Source of the DNA: Microbulbifer sp. YPW1
GTDB lineage: Bacteria > Pseudomonadota > Gammaproteobacteria > Pseudomonadales > Cellvibrionaceae
Reading direction: 5' to 3'
DNA: 64,000 bases
Assembly (NCBI RefSeq): GCF_013367775.1
Contig: NZ_CP055157.1
Span: 3,422,001-3,486,000, forward strand
Shown here: positions 46,478 through 56,148 of the stretch, piece after piece
Numbering within the stretch: the first letter of the stretch is position 1
Layout of the letters: every line of letters begins with the position of its first letter
Notes under the pieces: generated by a model
What the model saw: the letters and a program-made list of their open reading frames with translations, nothing else
The model's database searches: none
Told to the model about the DNA's origin: nothing
Translations under genes and position numbers: made by a program

Positions 46478-47764
46478 ATGACTGATCAGAACAGCGGAGA
46501 CGATAACGGCAAACTCCTTTACTGTTCCTTCTGTGGCAAGAGCCAGCAGGAAGTACGCAAACTGATCGCGGGTCCATCTGTTTACATTTGTGACGAGTGT
46601 GTCGAGCTCTGTACAGATATCATTCGCGAAGAAGTTCAGGAATCCGTCGATGGCGACGATTCCCGCCTGCCGACGCCGCAGGAAATTACCGAAATTCTTG
46701 ACCAGTACGTCATTGGCCAGGCTCGCGCCAAAAAGGTCCTGGCGGTTGCGGTTTACAACCATTACAAGCGTCTGCGCACCAGCAAGAGTGTGAAAGGCAA
46801 GGACGAAGTAGAGCTGGGCAAGTCCAATATCCTGCTGGTAGGACCTACCGGCAGTGGTAAAACCCTGCTCGCTGAAACCCTCGCCCGCCTGTTGAATGTA
46901 CCCTTTACCATCGCTGATGCGACCACTCTGACCGAAGCCGGTTACGTGGGGGAAGACGTAGAAAACATCATTCAGAAGCTGCTGCAGAAGTGCGACTACG
47001 ACGTGGACAAGGCCCAGCAGGGCATTGTGTACATCGACGAAATCGACAAGATTTCCCGCAAGTCTGACAACCCTTCCATCACCCGAGATGTGTCCGGTGA
47101 AGGCGTGCAGCAGGCTCTGCTGAAACTGATCGAAGGGACCGTGGCATCGGTACCTCCCCAGGGTGGGCGCAAGCATCCACAGCAGGAGTTCCTGCAGGTA
47201 GATACGTCCAACATCCTGTTTATCTGTGGCGGTGCATTTGCTGGCCTGGACAAGGTGATTCGCGATCGCTCCGAGAAGGGTGGAATTGGCTTCTCTGCGG
47301 AGGTGAAGTCCAAGGACGCCAACAGTAATTTCGGTGAGGTGCTGCTGGATCTCGAGCCTGAGGATCTGGTGCGCTATGGCCTGATTCCCGAGTTTGTGGG
47401 CCGTCTGCCGGTCACTGCCACGCTGGAAGAGTTGGACCGCGCCGCCCTGGTGCAGATCCTGACCGAGCCGCGCAATGCGCTGACCAAGCAGTACGCAAAG
47501 CTGTTTGAAATGGAGGATGTGGAGCTTGATTTCCGCGCTGATGCGCTGGATGCAGTTGCCACCAAGGCCATGGAGCGTAAAACCGGTGCTCGTGGTCTGC
47601 GTTCCATCATGGAGTCCGTATTGCTCGAAACCATGTACGATATTCCTTCAATGGATAATGTCGCGAAAGTGGTCATCGATGAGGCGGTCATCAAGGGCGA
47701 ATCGGCACCGTTGCTTGTTTATGAGCAGGCGGAGCAGCCCCAGAAGGCAGCTCCCGAGGAGTAA
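46478..47764 (+). CDS. clpX: ATP-dependent Clp protease ATP-binding subunit ClpX
   Basis: A 428-residue AAA+ unfoldase that delivers substrates to ClpP. The N-terminal zinc-binding domain has CSFCGKS and CDECVELC. Walker A GPTGSGKT is at about residue 124, Walker [11 protein letters not shown] at about 187, the ClpP-docking IGF loop is in [11 protein letters not shown], and sensor 2 is in [17 protein letters not shown] lies eight bases before the ATG. A terminator follows before lon. Confidence 0.98.
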   Translation: MTDQNSGDDNGKLLYCSFCGKSQQEVRKLIAGPSVYICDECVELCTDIIREEVQESVDGDDSRLPTPQEITEILDQYVIGQARAKKVLAVAVYNHYKRLRTSKSVKGKDEVELGKSNILLVGPTGSGKTLLAETLARLLNVPFTIADATTLTEAGYVGEDVENIIQKLLQKCDYDVDKAQQGIVYIDEIDKISRKSDNPSITRDVSGEGVQQALLKLIEGTVASVPPQGGRKHPQQEFLQVDTSNILFICGGAFAGLDKVIRDRSEKGGIGFSAEVKSKDANSNFGEVLLDLEPEDLVRYGLIPEFVGRLPVTATLEELDRAALVQILTEPRNALTKQYAKLFEMEDVELDFRADALDAVATKAMERKTGARGLRSIMESVLLETMYDIPSMDNVAKVVIDEAVIKGESAPLLVYEQAEQPQKAAPEE

Positions 47765-47822
47765 GACTTCGGTCGTGACTGCCGATCCAGTGGCTGCCTG
47801 TGCTGCCACTGGGCTTTTCCTG

Positions 47823-47847
47823 AAAAGCCCCGCCCTGGGGCTTTTTT
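47823..47847 (+). terminator. Rho-independent terminator of clpX
   Basis: AAAGCCCC pairs with GGGGCTTT around GCCCT with a TTTTTT end. Another hairpin, CCAGTGGC/GCCACTGG at 47787-47812, lies just before. Confidence 0.9.
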
Positions 47848-48029
47848 GTGCGCGCTAGAAAATCGGGTTACTGGGGGCGCCCGTATCCCTGATGTTTTGG
47901 CCCCTGCCGCGCCATCGACCACGGTAGATTTCAGTGCTACCGCTTGCCGGTGTACCGGAATTTGCATGTTCCATGACTATGATCGAGCGAGCTGAATTAA
48001 ACTAATTTTGCTGCGCGGGTCGAGGTGGG

Positions 48030-48058
48030 CTTGTTATTCTGTAGCACGCCCCCAACTT
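48030..48058 (+). promoter_or_regulatory. Sigma32-like promoter of lon
   Basis: CTTGTT (48030-48035) and CCCCAACTT (from 48050) are 14 bases apart. The -10 resembles CCCCATNTA; the -35 differs from CTTGAA at two positions. lon is a heat-shock gene in relatives, which supports the call. Confidence 0.45.
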
Positions 48059-48161
48059 AGACTCTGAACTGGCGCAAACCGGGAACCGGAATCCGGATAT
48101 CCCGAGATGAATAAGACGCCAACCTGGTGGTTTACACCACCTGAAGGCCGAGAGGAGTTAT

Positions 48162-50567
48162 ATGGACCAGCCATCCGAGACCTTGAACGAATACCCCTTG
48201 CTGCCACTGCGAGACGTGGTGGTATACCCCCATATGGTTATTCCACTGTTTGTGGGCCGGGAAAAGTCCATCGATGCGCTCGAAGAGGCCATGCGCAGCG
48301 ACAAGCAGGTGCTGCTGGTCGCCCAGCGCCAGGCATCGGAAGATGATCCCGGGGCTGACGACGTTTACCGCGTAGGTACTGTAGCAAGTGTGTTGCAGCT
48401 GCTGAAACTGCCGGATGGCACGGTGAAGGTGCTGGTAGAAGGCGGGCACAGGGTAAAGGTGGAAGAAATCCAGGAAGGCGACGGACACTACCGCGCTACG
48501 GTTTCCCCGCTGGAATCCGAGGAGTTGCCAGAGGCCGAATCCGAGGCGCTGGTGCGCTCTGCCATGTCCCAGTTTGAACAGTACGTCAGCGTGAGCAAGA
48601 AAGTACCCAACGAGGTGATGACTTCGCTGTCCGGTATTGATGAGCCTGGACGCCTGGCCGATACCATCGCTGCCCATATGTCGCTGGACTTGCCGCAAAA
48701 GCAGGAGCTGCTCGAGACCGTCAGTGTCAAAGAGCGCCTGGAGCATCTGCTTGGGCTGATGGATTCCGAGATCGATCTGATTCAGGTAGAGAAGCGTATT
48801 CGCGGCCGCGTGAAAAAGCAGATGGAAAAGAGCCAGCGCGAGTACTACCTCAACGAGCAGATGAAGGCGATTCAGAAAGAGTTGGGCGAAATTACCGAAG
48901 AGCCCAACGAGATTGAAGAGCTGGAACAGAAAATTGCCGACTCCGGTATGTCTGCGGAAGCGGAAAAGAAAACCCGCGCCGAACTGGGCAAACTGAAAAT
49001 GATGTCGCCAATGTCTGCCGAGGCATCGGTCCTGCGCAGCTACATCGACTGGATGCTGAGTGTTCCCTGGAAAAAGGCCAGCCGTGTTCGCCATGACCTG
49101 ATCAAGGCCGAGGAGATTCTCAACAAGGACCACTACGGCCTGGAAGAGGTGAAAGAGCGTATTCTCGAATATCTGGCGGTACAGAAACGCGTTAAAAAAG
49201 TGAAAGGACCGATCCTCTGCCTGGTAGGACCTCCCGGTGTGGGTAAAACCTCCCTGGGTGAGTCGATAGCCCGCGCTACCAACCGCAAATACGTCCGTAT
49301 GGCGCTCGGCGGCGTACGTGACGAAGCGGAAATCCGCGGCCACCGCAGAACCTATATCGGCTCTCTGCCTGGTAAGTTGGTGCAGAAAATTTCCAAGGTG
49401 GGTGTTAAAAACCCGCTGTTCCTGCTCGACGAAGTCGACAAGATGGGCATGGACCACCGCGGTGATCCGGCATCTGCGTTGCTCGAAGTGCTCGATCCTG
49501 AGCAGAACAAGTCCTTCAACGATCATTACCTGGAAGTGGATTACGACCTCTCCGATGTGATGTTCGTGTGTACCTCCAACTCCATGAATATTCCGGGTCC
49601 GCTGCTGGACCGGATGGAGGTCATCCGTATCCCCGGTTATACCGAGGACGAGAAGCTGAACATTGCCCAGCGCTATCTGATTCCCAAGCAGCGTAAGGCC
49701 GCGGGTCTGAAGCCTGAGGAATTGGAGCTGACCGATCAAACCGTGCGCGATGTCGTGCGTTATTACACACGTGAAGCGGGGGTGCGTGGGCTTGATCGTG
49801 AAATGGCGAAAATTTGCCGGAAGATCGTTACCGAGCATGTGCGCAAGTCCACAACCAGCAAGGTAGTTGTCGAGCCTGAACAGCTGGGTGAATTACTGGG
49901 CGTGCGCAAATTTGATTTCGGTCGCGCCGAAGAGGAAAACAAAATCGGTCAGGTCACTGGTCTTGCGTGGACAGAAGTGGGAGGCGAATTGCTTACCATT
50001 GAGTCTTCAGCGGTATCCGGTAAAGGGCGGGTGATAAAAACCGGTTCTCTTGGCGATGTGATGCAGGAGTCGATTCAGGCTGCTCTGACTGTGGTTCGCG
50101 CGCGAGCGCAGGCGCTGGGCATTGCACCGGATTTCCATGAGACCCGGGATATCCATATCCATGTTCCGGAAGGGGCAACCCCCAAAGACGGCCCTTCTGC
50201 GGGTATCGCCATGTGCACGGTTCTCGCGTCTGTTCTGACCAATATCCCGGTGCGTTCGGATGTGGCAATGACTGGTGAAATTACCCTGCGCGGTGAAGTA
50301 TTGCGTATCGGCGGCCTAAAAGAGAAGTTGTTGGCTGCCCACCGCGGCGGTATCAAAACTGTGCTGATTCCGGCGGACAACGAGCGGGATCTCAAGGATA
50401 TTCCCGACAATATCCAGCAGGATCTGGTGATCAAACCAGTCAAATGGATTGACCAGGTGTTTGAATATGCGCTGGAAAAAACACCCAGCCCGCTGAGTGA
50501 TGAAGAGTATTCTGCATTGCAGAAGCAGGCGGAAGAGCGTTCGCAGCGGTCAATCCAGACCCACTGA
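48162..50567 (+). CDS. lon: ATP-dependent protease Lon
   Basis: An 801-residue AAA+ serine protease for misfolded and regulatory proteins. It has the N-terminal substrate-binding LAN domain (LPLLPLRDVVVYPHMVIPLF-type start, read here as YPLLPLRDVVVYPHM), Walker A GPPGVGKTS at about residue 357, Walker B LFLLDEVDKMG at about 420, and the C-terminal protease domain with the Ser-Lys dyad in PKDGPSAGIAM and RIGGLKEKLLAAHRGG. GAGGAG lies before ATG 48162. A terminator follows, then hupB, the same order as in relatives. Confidence 0.98.
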   Translation: MDQPSETLNEYPLLPLRDVVVYPHMVIPLFVGREKSIDALEEAMRSDKQVLLVAQRQASEDDPGADDVYRVGTVASVLQLLKLPDGTVKVLVEGGHRVKVEEIQEGDGHYRATVSPLESEELPEAESEALVRSAMSQFEQYVSVSKKVPNEVMTSLSGIDEPGRLADTIAAHMSLDLPQKQELLETVSVKERLEHLLGLMDSEIDLIQVEKRIRGRVKKQMEKSQREYYLNEQMKAIQKELGEITEEPNEIEELEQKIADSGMSAEAEKKTRAELGKLKMMSPMSAEASVLRSYIDWMLSVPWKKASRVRHDLIKAEEILNKDHYGLEEVKERILEYLAVQKRVKKVKGPILCLVGPPGVGKTSLGESIARATNRKYVRMALGGVRDEAEIRGHRRTYIGSLPGKLVQKISKVGVKNPLFLLDEVDKMGMDHRGDPASALLEVLDPEQNKSFNDHYLEVDYDLSDVMFVCTSNSMNIPGPLLDRMEVIRIPGYTEDEKLNIAQRYLIPKQRKAAGLKPEELELTDQTVRDVVRYYTREAGVRGLDREMAKICRKIVTEHVRKSTTSKVVVEPEQLGELLGVRKFDFGRAEEENKIGQVTGLAWTEVGGELLTIESSAVSGKGRVIKTGSLGDVMQESIQAALTVVRARAQALGIAPDFHETRDIHIHVPEGATPKDGPSAGIAMCTVLASVLTNIPVRSDVAMTGEITLRGEVLRIGGLKEKLLAAHRGGIKTVLIPADNERDLKDIPDNIQQDLVIKPVKWIDQVFEYALEKTPSPLSDEEYSALQKQAEERSQRSIQTH

Positions 50568-50596
50568 TCGATTCGGGACGACTTCGGCATATGGGA

Positions 50597-50630
50597 GAGA
50601 GGGCTTCATTCGAGCCCTCTCTTTTCTTTT
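50597..50630 (+). terminator. Rho-independent terminator of lon
   Basis: GAGAGGGCT pairs with AGCCCTCTC around a seven-base loop and is followed by TTTTCTTTT. Confidence 0.92.
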
Positions 50631-50877
50631 CGAGTTCCCATTTCCATGATTAAGCACCTGCTTCCTTTTTGAGCGTGTTGTTCGGTGGTCACGCCGTCTG
50701 CGCGTTTGCCTTGCTGGTGGGGGCTTTGTACAAGCAAAAAAAGCGTTGAACAGAGCGCTTAAAGTCGCGTAGAGTACGCAGCCTGCCTATCCGCAGGTTA
50801 AAAAATGATCTCGGCGGACGTTGCCTGATCAACTGTGATTTAAAAACGCTCAACTCCCCGCAAAGCCGCATGGTTCC

Positions 50878-50906
50878 TTGACCCACCAACAGGCAGTTGG
50901 TATAAA
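50878..50906 (+). promoter_or_regulatory. Sigma70 promoter of hupB
   Basis: TTGACC and TATAAA are exactly 17 bases apart. The transcript would begin near 50913 and give a leader of about 135 bases. Confidence 0.7.
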
Positions 50907-51048
50907 ACGGGGCTTGTTGCGCTGCGGGGGGCCGCACGTGATCAAAATTTTTACTGCAAAAAATACATGAACGCACCTCTTTAAAAGAGGCTGCATCAGA
51001 CCAAACATACACACCTAGAAACCTAGATAAAGAACAGAGGGATATAGC

Positions 51049-51321
51049 GTGAATAAGTCCGAACTGATTGAAGCCATTGCCGCATCTGCCGACATTCCGA
51101 AGGCAGCCGCTGGCCGTGCTTTGGACGCGATGGTAGATAGCATTACCGATGCACTGAAAAAAGGTGATCAGGTAGCTCTGGTTGGCTTTGGCACCTTCGC
51201 TGTCAAAGAGCGCGCTGCGCGCACCGGTCGCAACCCGCGTACCGGCGACCCGATCGAAATCGCTGCGGCTAAAATCCCTAATTTCAAAGCTGGTAAAGCT
51301 TTGAAAGACGCGGTGAATTAA
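51049..51321 (+). CDS. hupB: DNA-binding protein HU-beta
   Basis: A 90-residue nucleoid protein. The start is GTG with AGAGGGATAT upstream. The HU signature is complete: [60 protein letters not shown] and the C-terminal GKALKDAVN. The beta-arm with RNPRTG wraps bent DNA. It follows lon, as in pseudomonads and enterics, but has its own promoter and terminator. Confidence 0.97.
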   Translation: MNKSELIEAIAASADIPKAAAGRALDAMVDSITDALKKGDQVALVGFGTFAVKERAARTGRNPRTGDPIEIAAAKIPNFKAGKALKDAVN

Positions 51322-51350
51322 GAAGCCTTGTAACCGACAATGCTTCAAGG

Positions 51351-51378
51351 AGGCGTATCAGATAGATGCGCCTTTTTT
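51351..51378 (+). terminator. Rho-independent terminator of hupB
   Basis: GGCGTATC pairs with GATGCGCC (one G-T pair) around AGATA with TTTTTT after it. Confidence 0.88.
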
Positions 51379-51522
51379 GTTTCTGAACGTTTGAATTTTT
51401 ATTTGGATCAGCGGATTTAGGCCGTATTCAGTAGTCGTCAGGTGAGAACCTGTGCGCTACTGCAATAACAATAAACAGTGATCCAGATTTGTATTGTTAA
51501 GAGTTAAATTTCGGAGCTGAAT

Positions 51523-53412
51523 ATGCTTCAGTCCATGCGCGACAACCTGAAAGGAACTGCTGCGATCATCGTTGCGGCGTTTTTCGGATTTATCATGGTC
51601 ATCGGTGGGATTGATTTCTTCACCGGGGCCAGTGGCGGTTCGGCGGATAGAGTAGCCGAAGTCAACGGAGAAAAAATCTCCAATCTCGATCTGCAACGGG
51701 CGATCCAGAATCGCCGTAGCATGATCGAAAGCCAGTATGGCGAGAACGTGCCGGCGGATCTGCTGACCGATGAGCAGTTGCGTGGGCCCGTGCTGCAGCA
51801 GCTGGTGAACAGCTCGGTGATGCGCCAGGCTGCACAAAAGCGCGGTATGGTGATGAGCTCCACCGTGGTCGACAGAGAAATCGTGCAAATGCCCGGTTTC
51901 CAGATCAACGGCCAGTTCGACCAGCAGATGTTCCGCGATGGCTTGCGCCGTATGGGTTACAGCCCCGCGGGCTTCCGTCAGCTGCTTGAGCAGGAAATGG
52001 TCATGCAGCAGTACGTCAATAGTGTTTCCGGCAGCGCCTTTGCGACCCGCGCAGAAGCGGAAGAAGTCGTATCTGTGTCCATGGAAGAGCGCGACTTTGA
52101 CTATCTGACACTTTCCGCTACACCCCTGCTGGAAGGTATCCAGGTAAGTGATAGCGAAGTGCAGTCGTTTTATGATGAAAACCAGCAGAGTTTCCAGCGT
52201 CCTGAGCAGGTAGCCATCGAATACATCGAGCTCACGCCCGAACAGTTCGCTGCGAATATCGATGTGTCCGATGAGGATGTACGTGCACAGTACGATCAGG
52301 AAGTGAAAAACTTCCAGGCCAACATTCGCCGCCATGCCGCGCATATTCTGGTTGAAGGTGAGGATGAGGCGGCCCAGGCAAAAGTGGCCGAAGTCCAGGC
52401 TAAATTGGATGAGGGTGCGGAATTCGAAGCGCTGGCTAAAGAGTACTCCGATGACATCATTACCAGCGAAGAAGGTGGTGATGTTGGCTTTACCAGTGGT
52501 GACGTGTTCCCCGAGGCGTTTGAGGATGCGTTGACGAAACTGGAAGTCGGTCAGGTTTCCGGTCCGGTGAAAACCGATGCGGGCGTCCACTTTATCAAGC
52601 TGCTTGAAGTGGCCGATGCCGAGCCGCCAACTTTCGAAGAGCGCAAGTCAGCCATCGCCGCACGCCTGCGCAATGCGGAAGCGGAACGTGAGTTTGTGGG
52701 GGCGATCAGCCGTCTTGGTGACCTGGCATACAATGCGGAAACTCTGGCTGGTCCTGCTGAAGAGCTTGGTGTTTCTGTTCAGAAATCCCCGCTGTTTTCC
52801 CGTCAGGGTGGCGCTGGCATCACTGCTGATGCGAAGGTGGTTGCCGCGGCATTTGCGCCTGAAGTCATGGAAGATGGCAACTCGTCAGATGTGCTCAACC
52901 TGTCTGAAAACCACGCTGTGGTACTCAAGGTCACCGAGCACAAGCCAGCAGGCGTCAAGCCGCTGGAAGAGGTGCGGGAAGAAATTGTACAGCGTCTGAA
53001 GCGTGATAAAGCTGCCGAGCAGCTTGCGAGCAAAGCCTCCGCTATCGAGCAGCAGGTGGCTTCTGGTGAATCCCTTGCGGATGTCGCCAAGGCAGAAGAG
53101 CTTACCCTCGAAACCAGCGACAAGACCCGTCGCGGCGGTTTTGGTACTCGTGGCGAGGTAGTCGAGCATGCGTTTAGTATGGAAGCGCCGCGCCCGGGTG
53201 CTAAAAACCTTGAAGAGTTCAAGCTGGGCTCCGGGGATGTGGTGCTGGTGCAACTGCGTGCGGTTCGACCGGGTGATCTGTCTCGTCAGAGCAAGGAGCA
53301 GCGTGAAGCTCTGATGCAGCAGCTCGCTTCCATGCAAGGTACTTCCGAGCTGGCTGCGGTGCAGCAATTCCTGGCCAGCCAGGCGGACATCGAGTTGTCT
53401 GCGGCGGAATAA
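51523..53412 (+). CDS. ppiD: Periplasmic folding chaperone PpiD (SurA-N/parvulin type)
   Basis: A 629-residue inner-membrane-anchored protein that helps newly exported proteins fold. One N-terminal helix (GTAAIIVAAFFGFIMVIGGI) anchors it with the bulk in the periplasm. A SurA-N-like chaperone region covers about residues 40-220, a parvulin domain about 265-360 (RRHAAHILVEGEDEAAQAKV, EYSDDIITSEEGGDVGFTSG and GPVKTDAGVHFIKLLE), and a second chaperone-like part lies C-terminal. Its place directly after hupB is the conserved order. A strong terminator ends it. Confidence 0.95.
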   Translation: MLQSMRDNLKGTAAIIVAAFFGFIMVIGGIDFFTGASGGSADRVAEVNGEKISNLDLQRAIQNRRSMIESQYGENVPADLLTDEQLRGPVLQQLVNSSVMRQAAQKRGMVMSSTVVDREIVQMPGFQINGQFDQQMFRDGLRRMGYSPAGFRQLLEQEMVMQQYVNSVSGSAFATRAEAEEVVSVSMEERDFDYLTLSATPLLEGIQVSDSEVQSFYDENQQSFQRPEQVAIEYIELTPEQFAANIDVSDEDVRAQYDQEVKNFQANIRRHAAHILVEGEDEAAQAKVAEVQAKLDEGAEFEALAKEYSDDIITSEEGGDVGFTSGDVFPEAFEDALTKLEVGQVSGPVKTDAGVHFIKLLEVADAEPPTFEERKSAIAARLRNAEAEREFVGAISRLGDLAYNAETLAGPAEELGVSVQKSPLFSRQGGAGITADAKVVAAAFAPEVMEDGNSSDVLNLSENHAVVLKVTEHKPAGVKPLEEVREEIVQRLKRDKAAEQLASKASAIEQQVASGESLADVAKAEELTLETSDKTRRGGFGTRGEVVEHAFSMEAPRPGAKNLEEFKLGSGDVVLVQLRAVRPGDLSRQSKEQREALMQQLASMQGTSELAAVQQFLASQADIELSAAE

Positions 53413-53437
53413 ATTGCCGCTCGCATACATCAGGCAC

Positions 53438-53469
53438 AAAAAAACCGGCGCATGCGCCGGTTTTTTTTT
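53438..53469. terminator. Bidirectional terminator between ppiD and mltD
   Basis: AAAAAAACCGGCGCA and its complement form a perfect palindrome with A and T runs on the outer sides, suited to two convergent genes. Confidence 0.93.
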
Positions 53470-53507
53470 GTGCCCGGATTCTTGACCCGGGCTTTCGCTC
53501 CTTGCGA

Positions 53508-55076
53508 TCAGCCGTTGGAGGCGCTATCTACGAATAGGGTCAGTCGCTGACCTGGCTGCAGGTAACTGCCTTTACTGATCTTGTTCCAGCGCACGATATC
53601 GCCGATATCGATGCGGAATTTGCGTGCGATGCGGTACAGGGAGTCCCCGTTGCGTACACGATAGGAAACTTTGCGTGTGGTTCGGTTGCTGCTATCGCTG
53701 TTGCTCGTGGATGAGTAAGCCACCAACTGACGTCCCGGGCGCAGGGTGTCGCCGGGAGCCATATTGTTCCAGCTTGCCAGCTCGCGCACCTTCACGTCCA
53801 GGGAGCGGGCGATACCCCACAGGGTGTCCCCAGGGCGCACGGTGTAATTGGATTTTTTGCCTTTGCCGGATGACTGGCGTTTTTGCACGCGCTGGTCAAT
53901 TGAATAGGCGTACTGCGCACTGGGGCCGGACGCGCTGGGAATGAGCAGTGTCTGGCCGGCGCGAATGCGGCTGCCGCGCAGTTTGTTGGTCTGCTGGATA
54001 GCTGCCACGGTGGTTTCATAGCGACGGGCGATAACCGAGAGGGAGTCTCCTCTGGCGACCTTGTAGCGTTGCCAGCTTACCCGCTGATCTGCAGGCAGTT
54101 TTTCCAGGGCCTCAACAAAGCGGGCACTTTTACTGCTGGGGATCAGCAGGCGGTGGCTGCCATTGGGGTCCGTAGCCCAGCGATTGTAGCCGGGGTTGAG
54201 CAGATACAGTTCTTCAATCTCCACTCCAGCGAGCTCTGCCGCCTGAGCGAGATCTATCTGGCTGCCGACATTTACAGCGGTGTAGTAGGGCGTGTTGCCT
54301 ACATCGTGCAAGGGAACACGGTAGTGATCCGGGCGTGCGACCACTTCCGCCAGTGCCAGCAGTTGGGGCACGTAGCGACGAGTCTCTCTGGGTAGCTTGA
54401 GGTCCCAGAAGCTGGTGCCTTTACCGGCCCGTTGATTGCGCTCAATGGCGCGTCTCACGGTGCCTTCTCCGGCGTTATATGCGGCGAGCACCAGTAGCCA
54501 GTCGCCATCAAATTTGGCGGACAGGTAATTGAAGTATTCTGTAGCTGCGCGGGTGGATTCCACCACGTCACGGCGACCGTCGTACCACCAGTTCTGGTGC
54601 AGCCCGAAAGAGCGACCGGTAGCCGGGATGAATTGCCACATGCCTGAGGCCTGGGCGTGGGAGTAGGCAAAGGGGTCGTAGGCACTTTCCACGATGGGCA
54701 GCAGGGCGAATTCCATCGGGACATTGGCCTGCTCCAGCTGTTCCGCTACGTGGAAGATGTAGCGGCGGGAGCGCTCGGTGACCCGGGCCATATAGCCCTG
54801 GTTCGAGGAAAAGTAGCTGACGTAATCTTTGACTTTCGGCTGCTCAAGTTGCCGGTCAAGGGTGAATCCCCTACGCAGTCGTTGCCAGATGTCCTTCGGG
54901 GGGAGCGCGGGCTCGGCTACCGCCAGAATATTCTGACTGACGGCGTTCGCCTCACTGGCGTCGGCATCGATATCGGGTGTTTGTACCGCATCCGCGGTTT
55001 GTGGCGCCGAGTCAATTTGTGCACAGGCCCCCACTGCCGCAGCCAGTATCGCTACAGCAAATTTCTTATAAACCAT
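53508..55076 (-). CDS. mltD: Membrane-bound lytic murein transglycosylase D with three LysM domains
   Basis: A 522-residue lipoprotein (lipobox AVGAC, Cys18) that cleaves peptidoglycan glycan strands. The SLT domain (about 105-240) shows the catalytic Glu in LPIVESAYDPFAYS, then GMWQFIPATGRSFGL, and AAYNAGEGTVRRA. Three LysM repeats follow: YKVARGDSLSVIARRY (about 345), YTVRPGDTLWGIARSL (about 415) and YRVRNGDSLYRIARKF (about 475). Its place beside gloB is as in pseudomonads. Confidence 0.95.
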   Translation of the reverse strand: MVYKKFAVAILAAAVGACAQIDSAPQTADAVQTPDIDADASEANAVSQNILAVAEPALPPKDIWQRLRRGFTLDRQLEQPKVKDYVSYFSSNQGYMARVTERSRRYIFHVAEQLEQANVPMEFALLPIVESAYDPFAYSHAQASGMWQFIPATGRSFGLHQNWWYDGRRDVVESTRAATEYFNYLSAKFDGDWLLVLAAYNAGEGTVRRAIERNQRAGKGTSFWDLKLPRETRRYVPQLLALAEVVARPDHYRVPLHDVGNTPYYTAVNVGSQIDLAQAAELAGVEIEELYLLNPGYNRWATDPNGSHRLLIPSSKSARFVEALEKLPADQRVSWQRYKVARGDSLSVIARRYETTVAAIQQTNKLRGSRIRAGQTLLIPSASGPSAQYAYSIDQRVQKRQSSGKGKKSNYTVRPGDTLWGIARSLDVKVRELASWNNMAPGDTLRPGRQLVAYSSTSNSDSSNRTTRKVSYRVRNGDSLYRIARKFRIDIGDIVRWNKISKGSYLQPGQRLTLFVDSASNG

Positions 55077-55218
55077 TCTGGTGTCCGCAGTCTCTTGTTA
55101 TTTGTCCGCTCTGTGCATGTCGGCGCTGACGCCTCAATTATCGGGTAATACGCTTGAGCTTTGATTTGTAATTGTCTGATTCTAAAGAGGGTGGTTGGTT
55201 CCGGTCAATGCGAATTGC

Positions 55219-55977
55219 TCAAAAAGTATCCTTCCACTGGCGTAAAGTGGCGAATATTTCGACAGCAGATGCATCCGGGGAAGCGCCATGCGCCGCGGCC
55301 TGGGCGCGAACCTCTGGCGACCCGGTACGCAGGAACGGGTTGGTGGCGAGTTCCCGGCCGATAGTGCTAGGCAGGGTCGGCTGATCGTTGTCGCGGGTAG
55401 CCCTGTCCGATTCCAGGCGCGCTGCGATATCGCTATTGCCAGGCTCGGCGGCACGGGCAAACTGAAGGTTTGCCAGTGTGTACTCGTGGGCGCAATAGAC
55501 CTTGGTGTCCTTGGGTAGCGAAGCGAGCCTGGTCAGGGACTGGTGCATTTGCGCGGGTGTGCCCTCGAACAGCCGACCGCAGCCAGCGGCAAACAGGGTG
55601 TCTCCGCAGAACAGGTGAGTACCGTCGGAGGCGTGGAGGACCAGCGCGATATGGTCCAGGGTATGGCCCGGAACGGCGATAACCTCCCAGTCCCCTTGTA
55701 AAAGCGTAAACTGGTCCCCGTCCGTCAGGGGGTGCGTCACGCCGTCAATACTCCCTGGGCCGTAGACTGGGCAGTCAAAATCGTCGACCAGAGATGCTAC
55801 ACCGCCGGTGTGATCGTAGTGGTGGTGGGTGAGCAGGATTCCACTGAGTTTAGCGCCATCCAGTGCCTTCTTAACCGGAGCCGCATCGCCCGGATCTACG
55901 ACCCAATGTTGGTCACCATTCTGCAAATGCCAGATATAGTTGTCATGGAATGCCGGTATTGGGCGGATTGTGATCAT
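55219..55977 (-). CDS. gloB: Hydroxyacylglutathione hydrolase (glyoxalase II)
   Basis: A 252-residue metallo-beta-lactamase-fold enzyme that hydrolyses S-lactoylglutathione, completing methylglyoxal detoxification. It has THHHYDHTGG (metal site, about residue 51), VIAVPGHTLDHIA and LFCGDTLFAAGCGRLFEGTP, and the C-terminal AHEYTLANLQFA with helical cap. It is divergent from the methyltransferase gene of the methyltransferase-rnhA-dnaQ run, the arrangement seen in many gammaproteobacteria. Confidence 0.96.
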   Translation of the reverse strand: MITIRPIPAFHDNYIWHLQNGDQHWVVDPGDAAPVKKALDGAKLSGILLTHHHYDHTGGVASLVDDFDCPVYGPGSIDGVTHPLTDGDQFTLLQGDWEVIAVPGHTLDHIALVLHASDGTHLFCGDTLFAAGCGRLFEGTPAQMHQSLTRLASLPKDTKVYCAHEYTLANLQFARAAEPGNSDIAARLESDRATRDNDQPTLPSTIGRELATNPFLRTGSPEVRAQAAAHGASPDASAVEIFATLRQWKDTF

Positions 55978-56148
55978 TGGCTCTCCCCGCTAACCTAGTG
56001 TGTTCAAACCCAGTTTTAAGTGGGAACCTTAACACAGGCACAGGACCGGTTGACCCGTTGATCACAGCAGGTCGGACCATCTATTTAGGCTGTCAGGGGC
56101 GGGGGTTTTCGGCACAAATGGTGTTCTTCAAAGGCTTAGGAGCTGCAG

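Larger units (their letters stand above)
47765..48161. other. clpX-lon intergenic region
   Basis: It holds the clpX terminator and the lon promoter region, including the sigma32-like site at 48030-48058. No gene is supported. Confidence 0.5.
50568..51048. other. lon-hupB intergenic region
   Basis: It contains the lon terminator, the hupB promoter at 50878-50906 and a small leader hairpin at 50976-50990 (CCTCTT/AAGAGG). No gene is supported; a minus-strand frame running through hupB is antisense noise. Confidence 0.5.

Noticed and set aside
48132..49838. A 568-codon open frame antisense to lon
   Set aside because: Shadow of lon with no motif or ribosome site.
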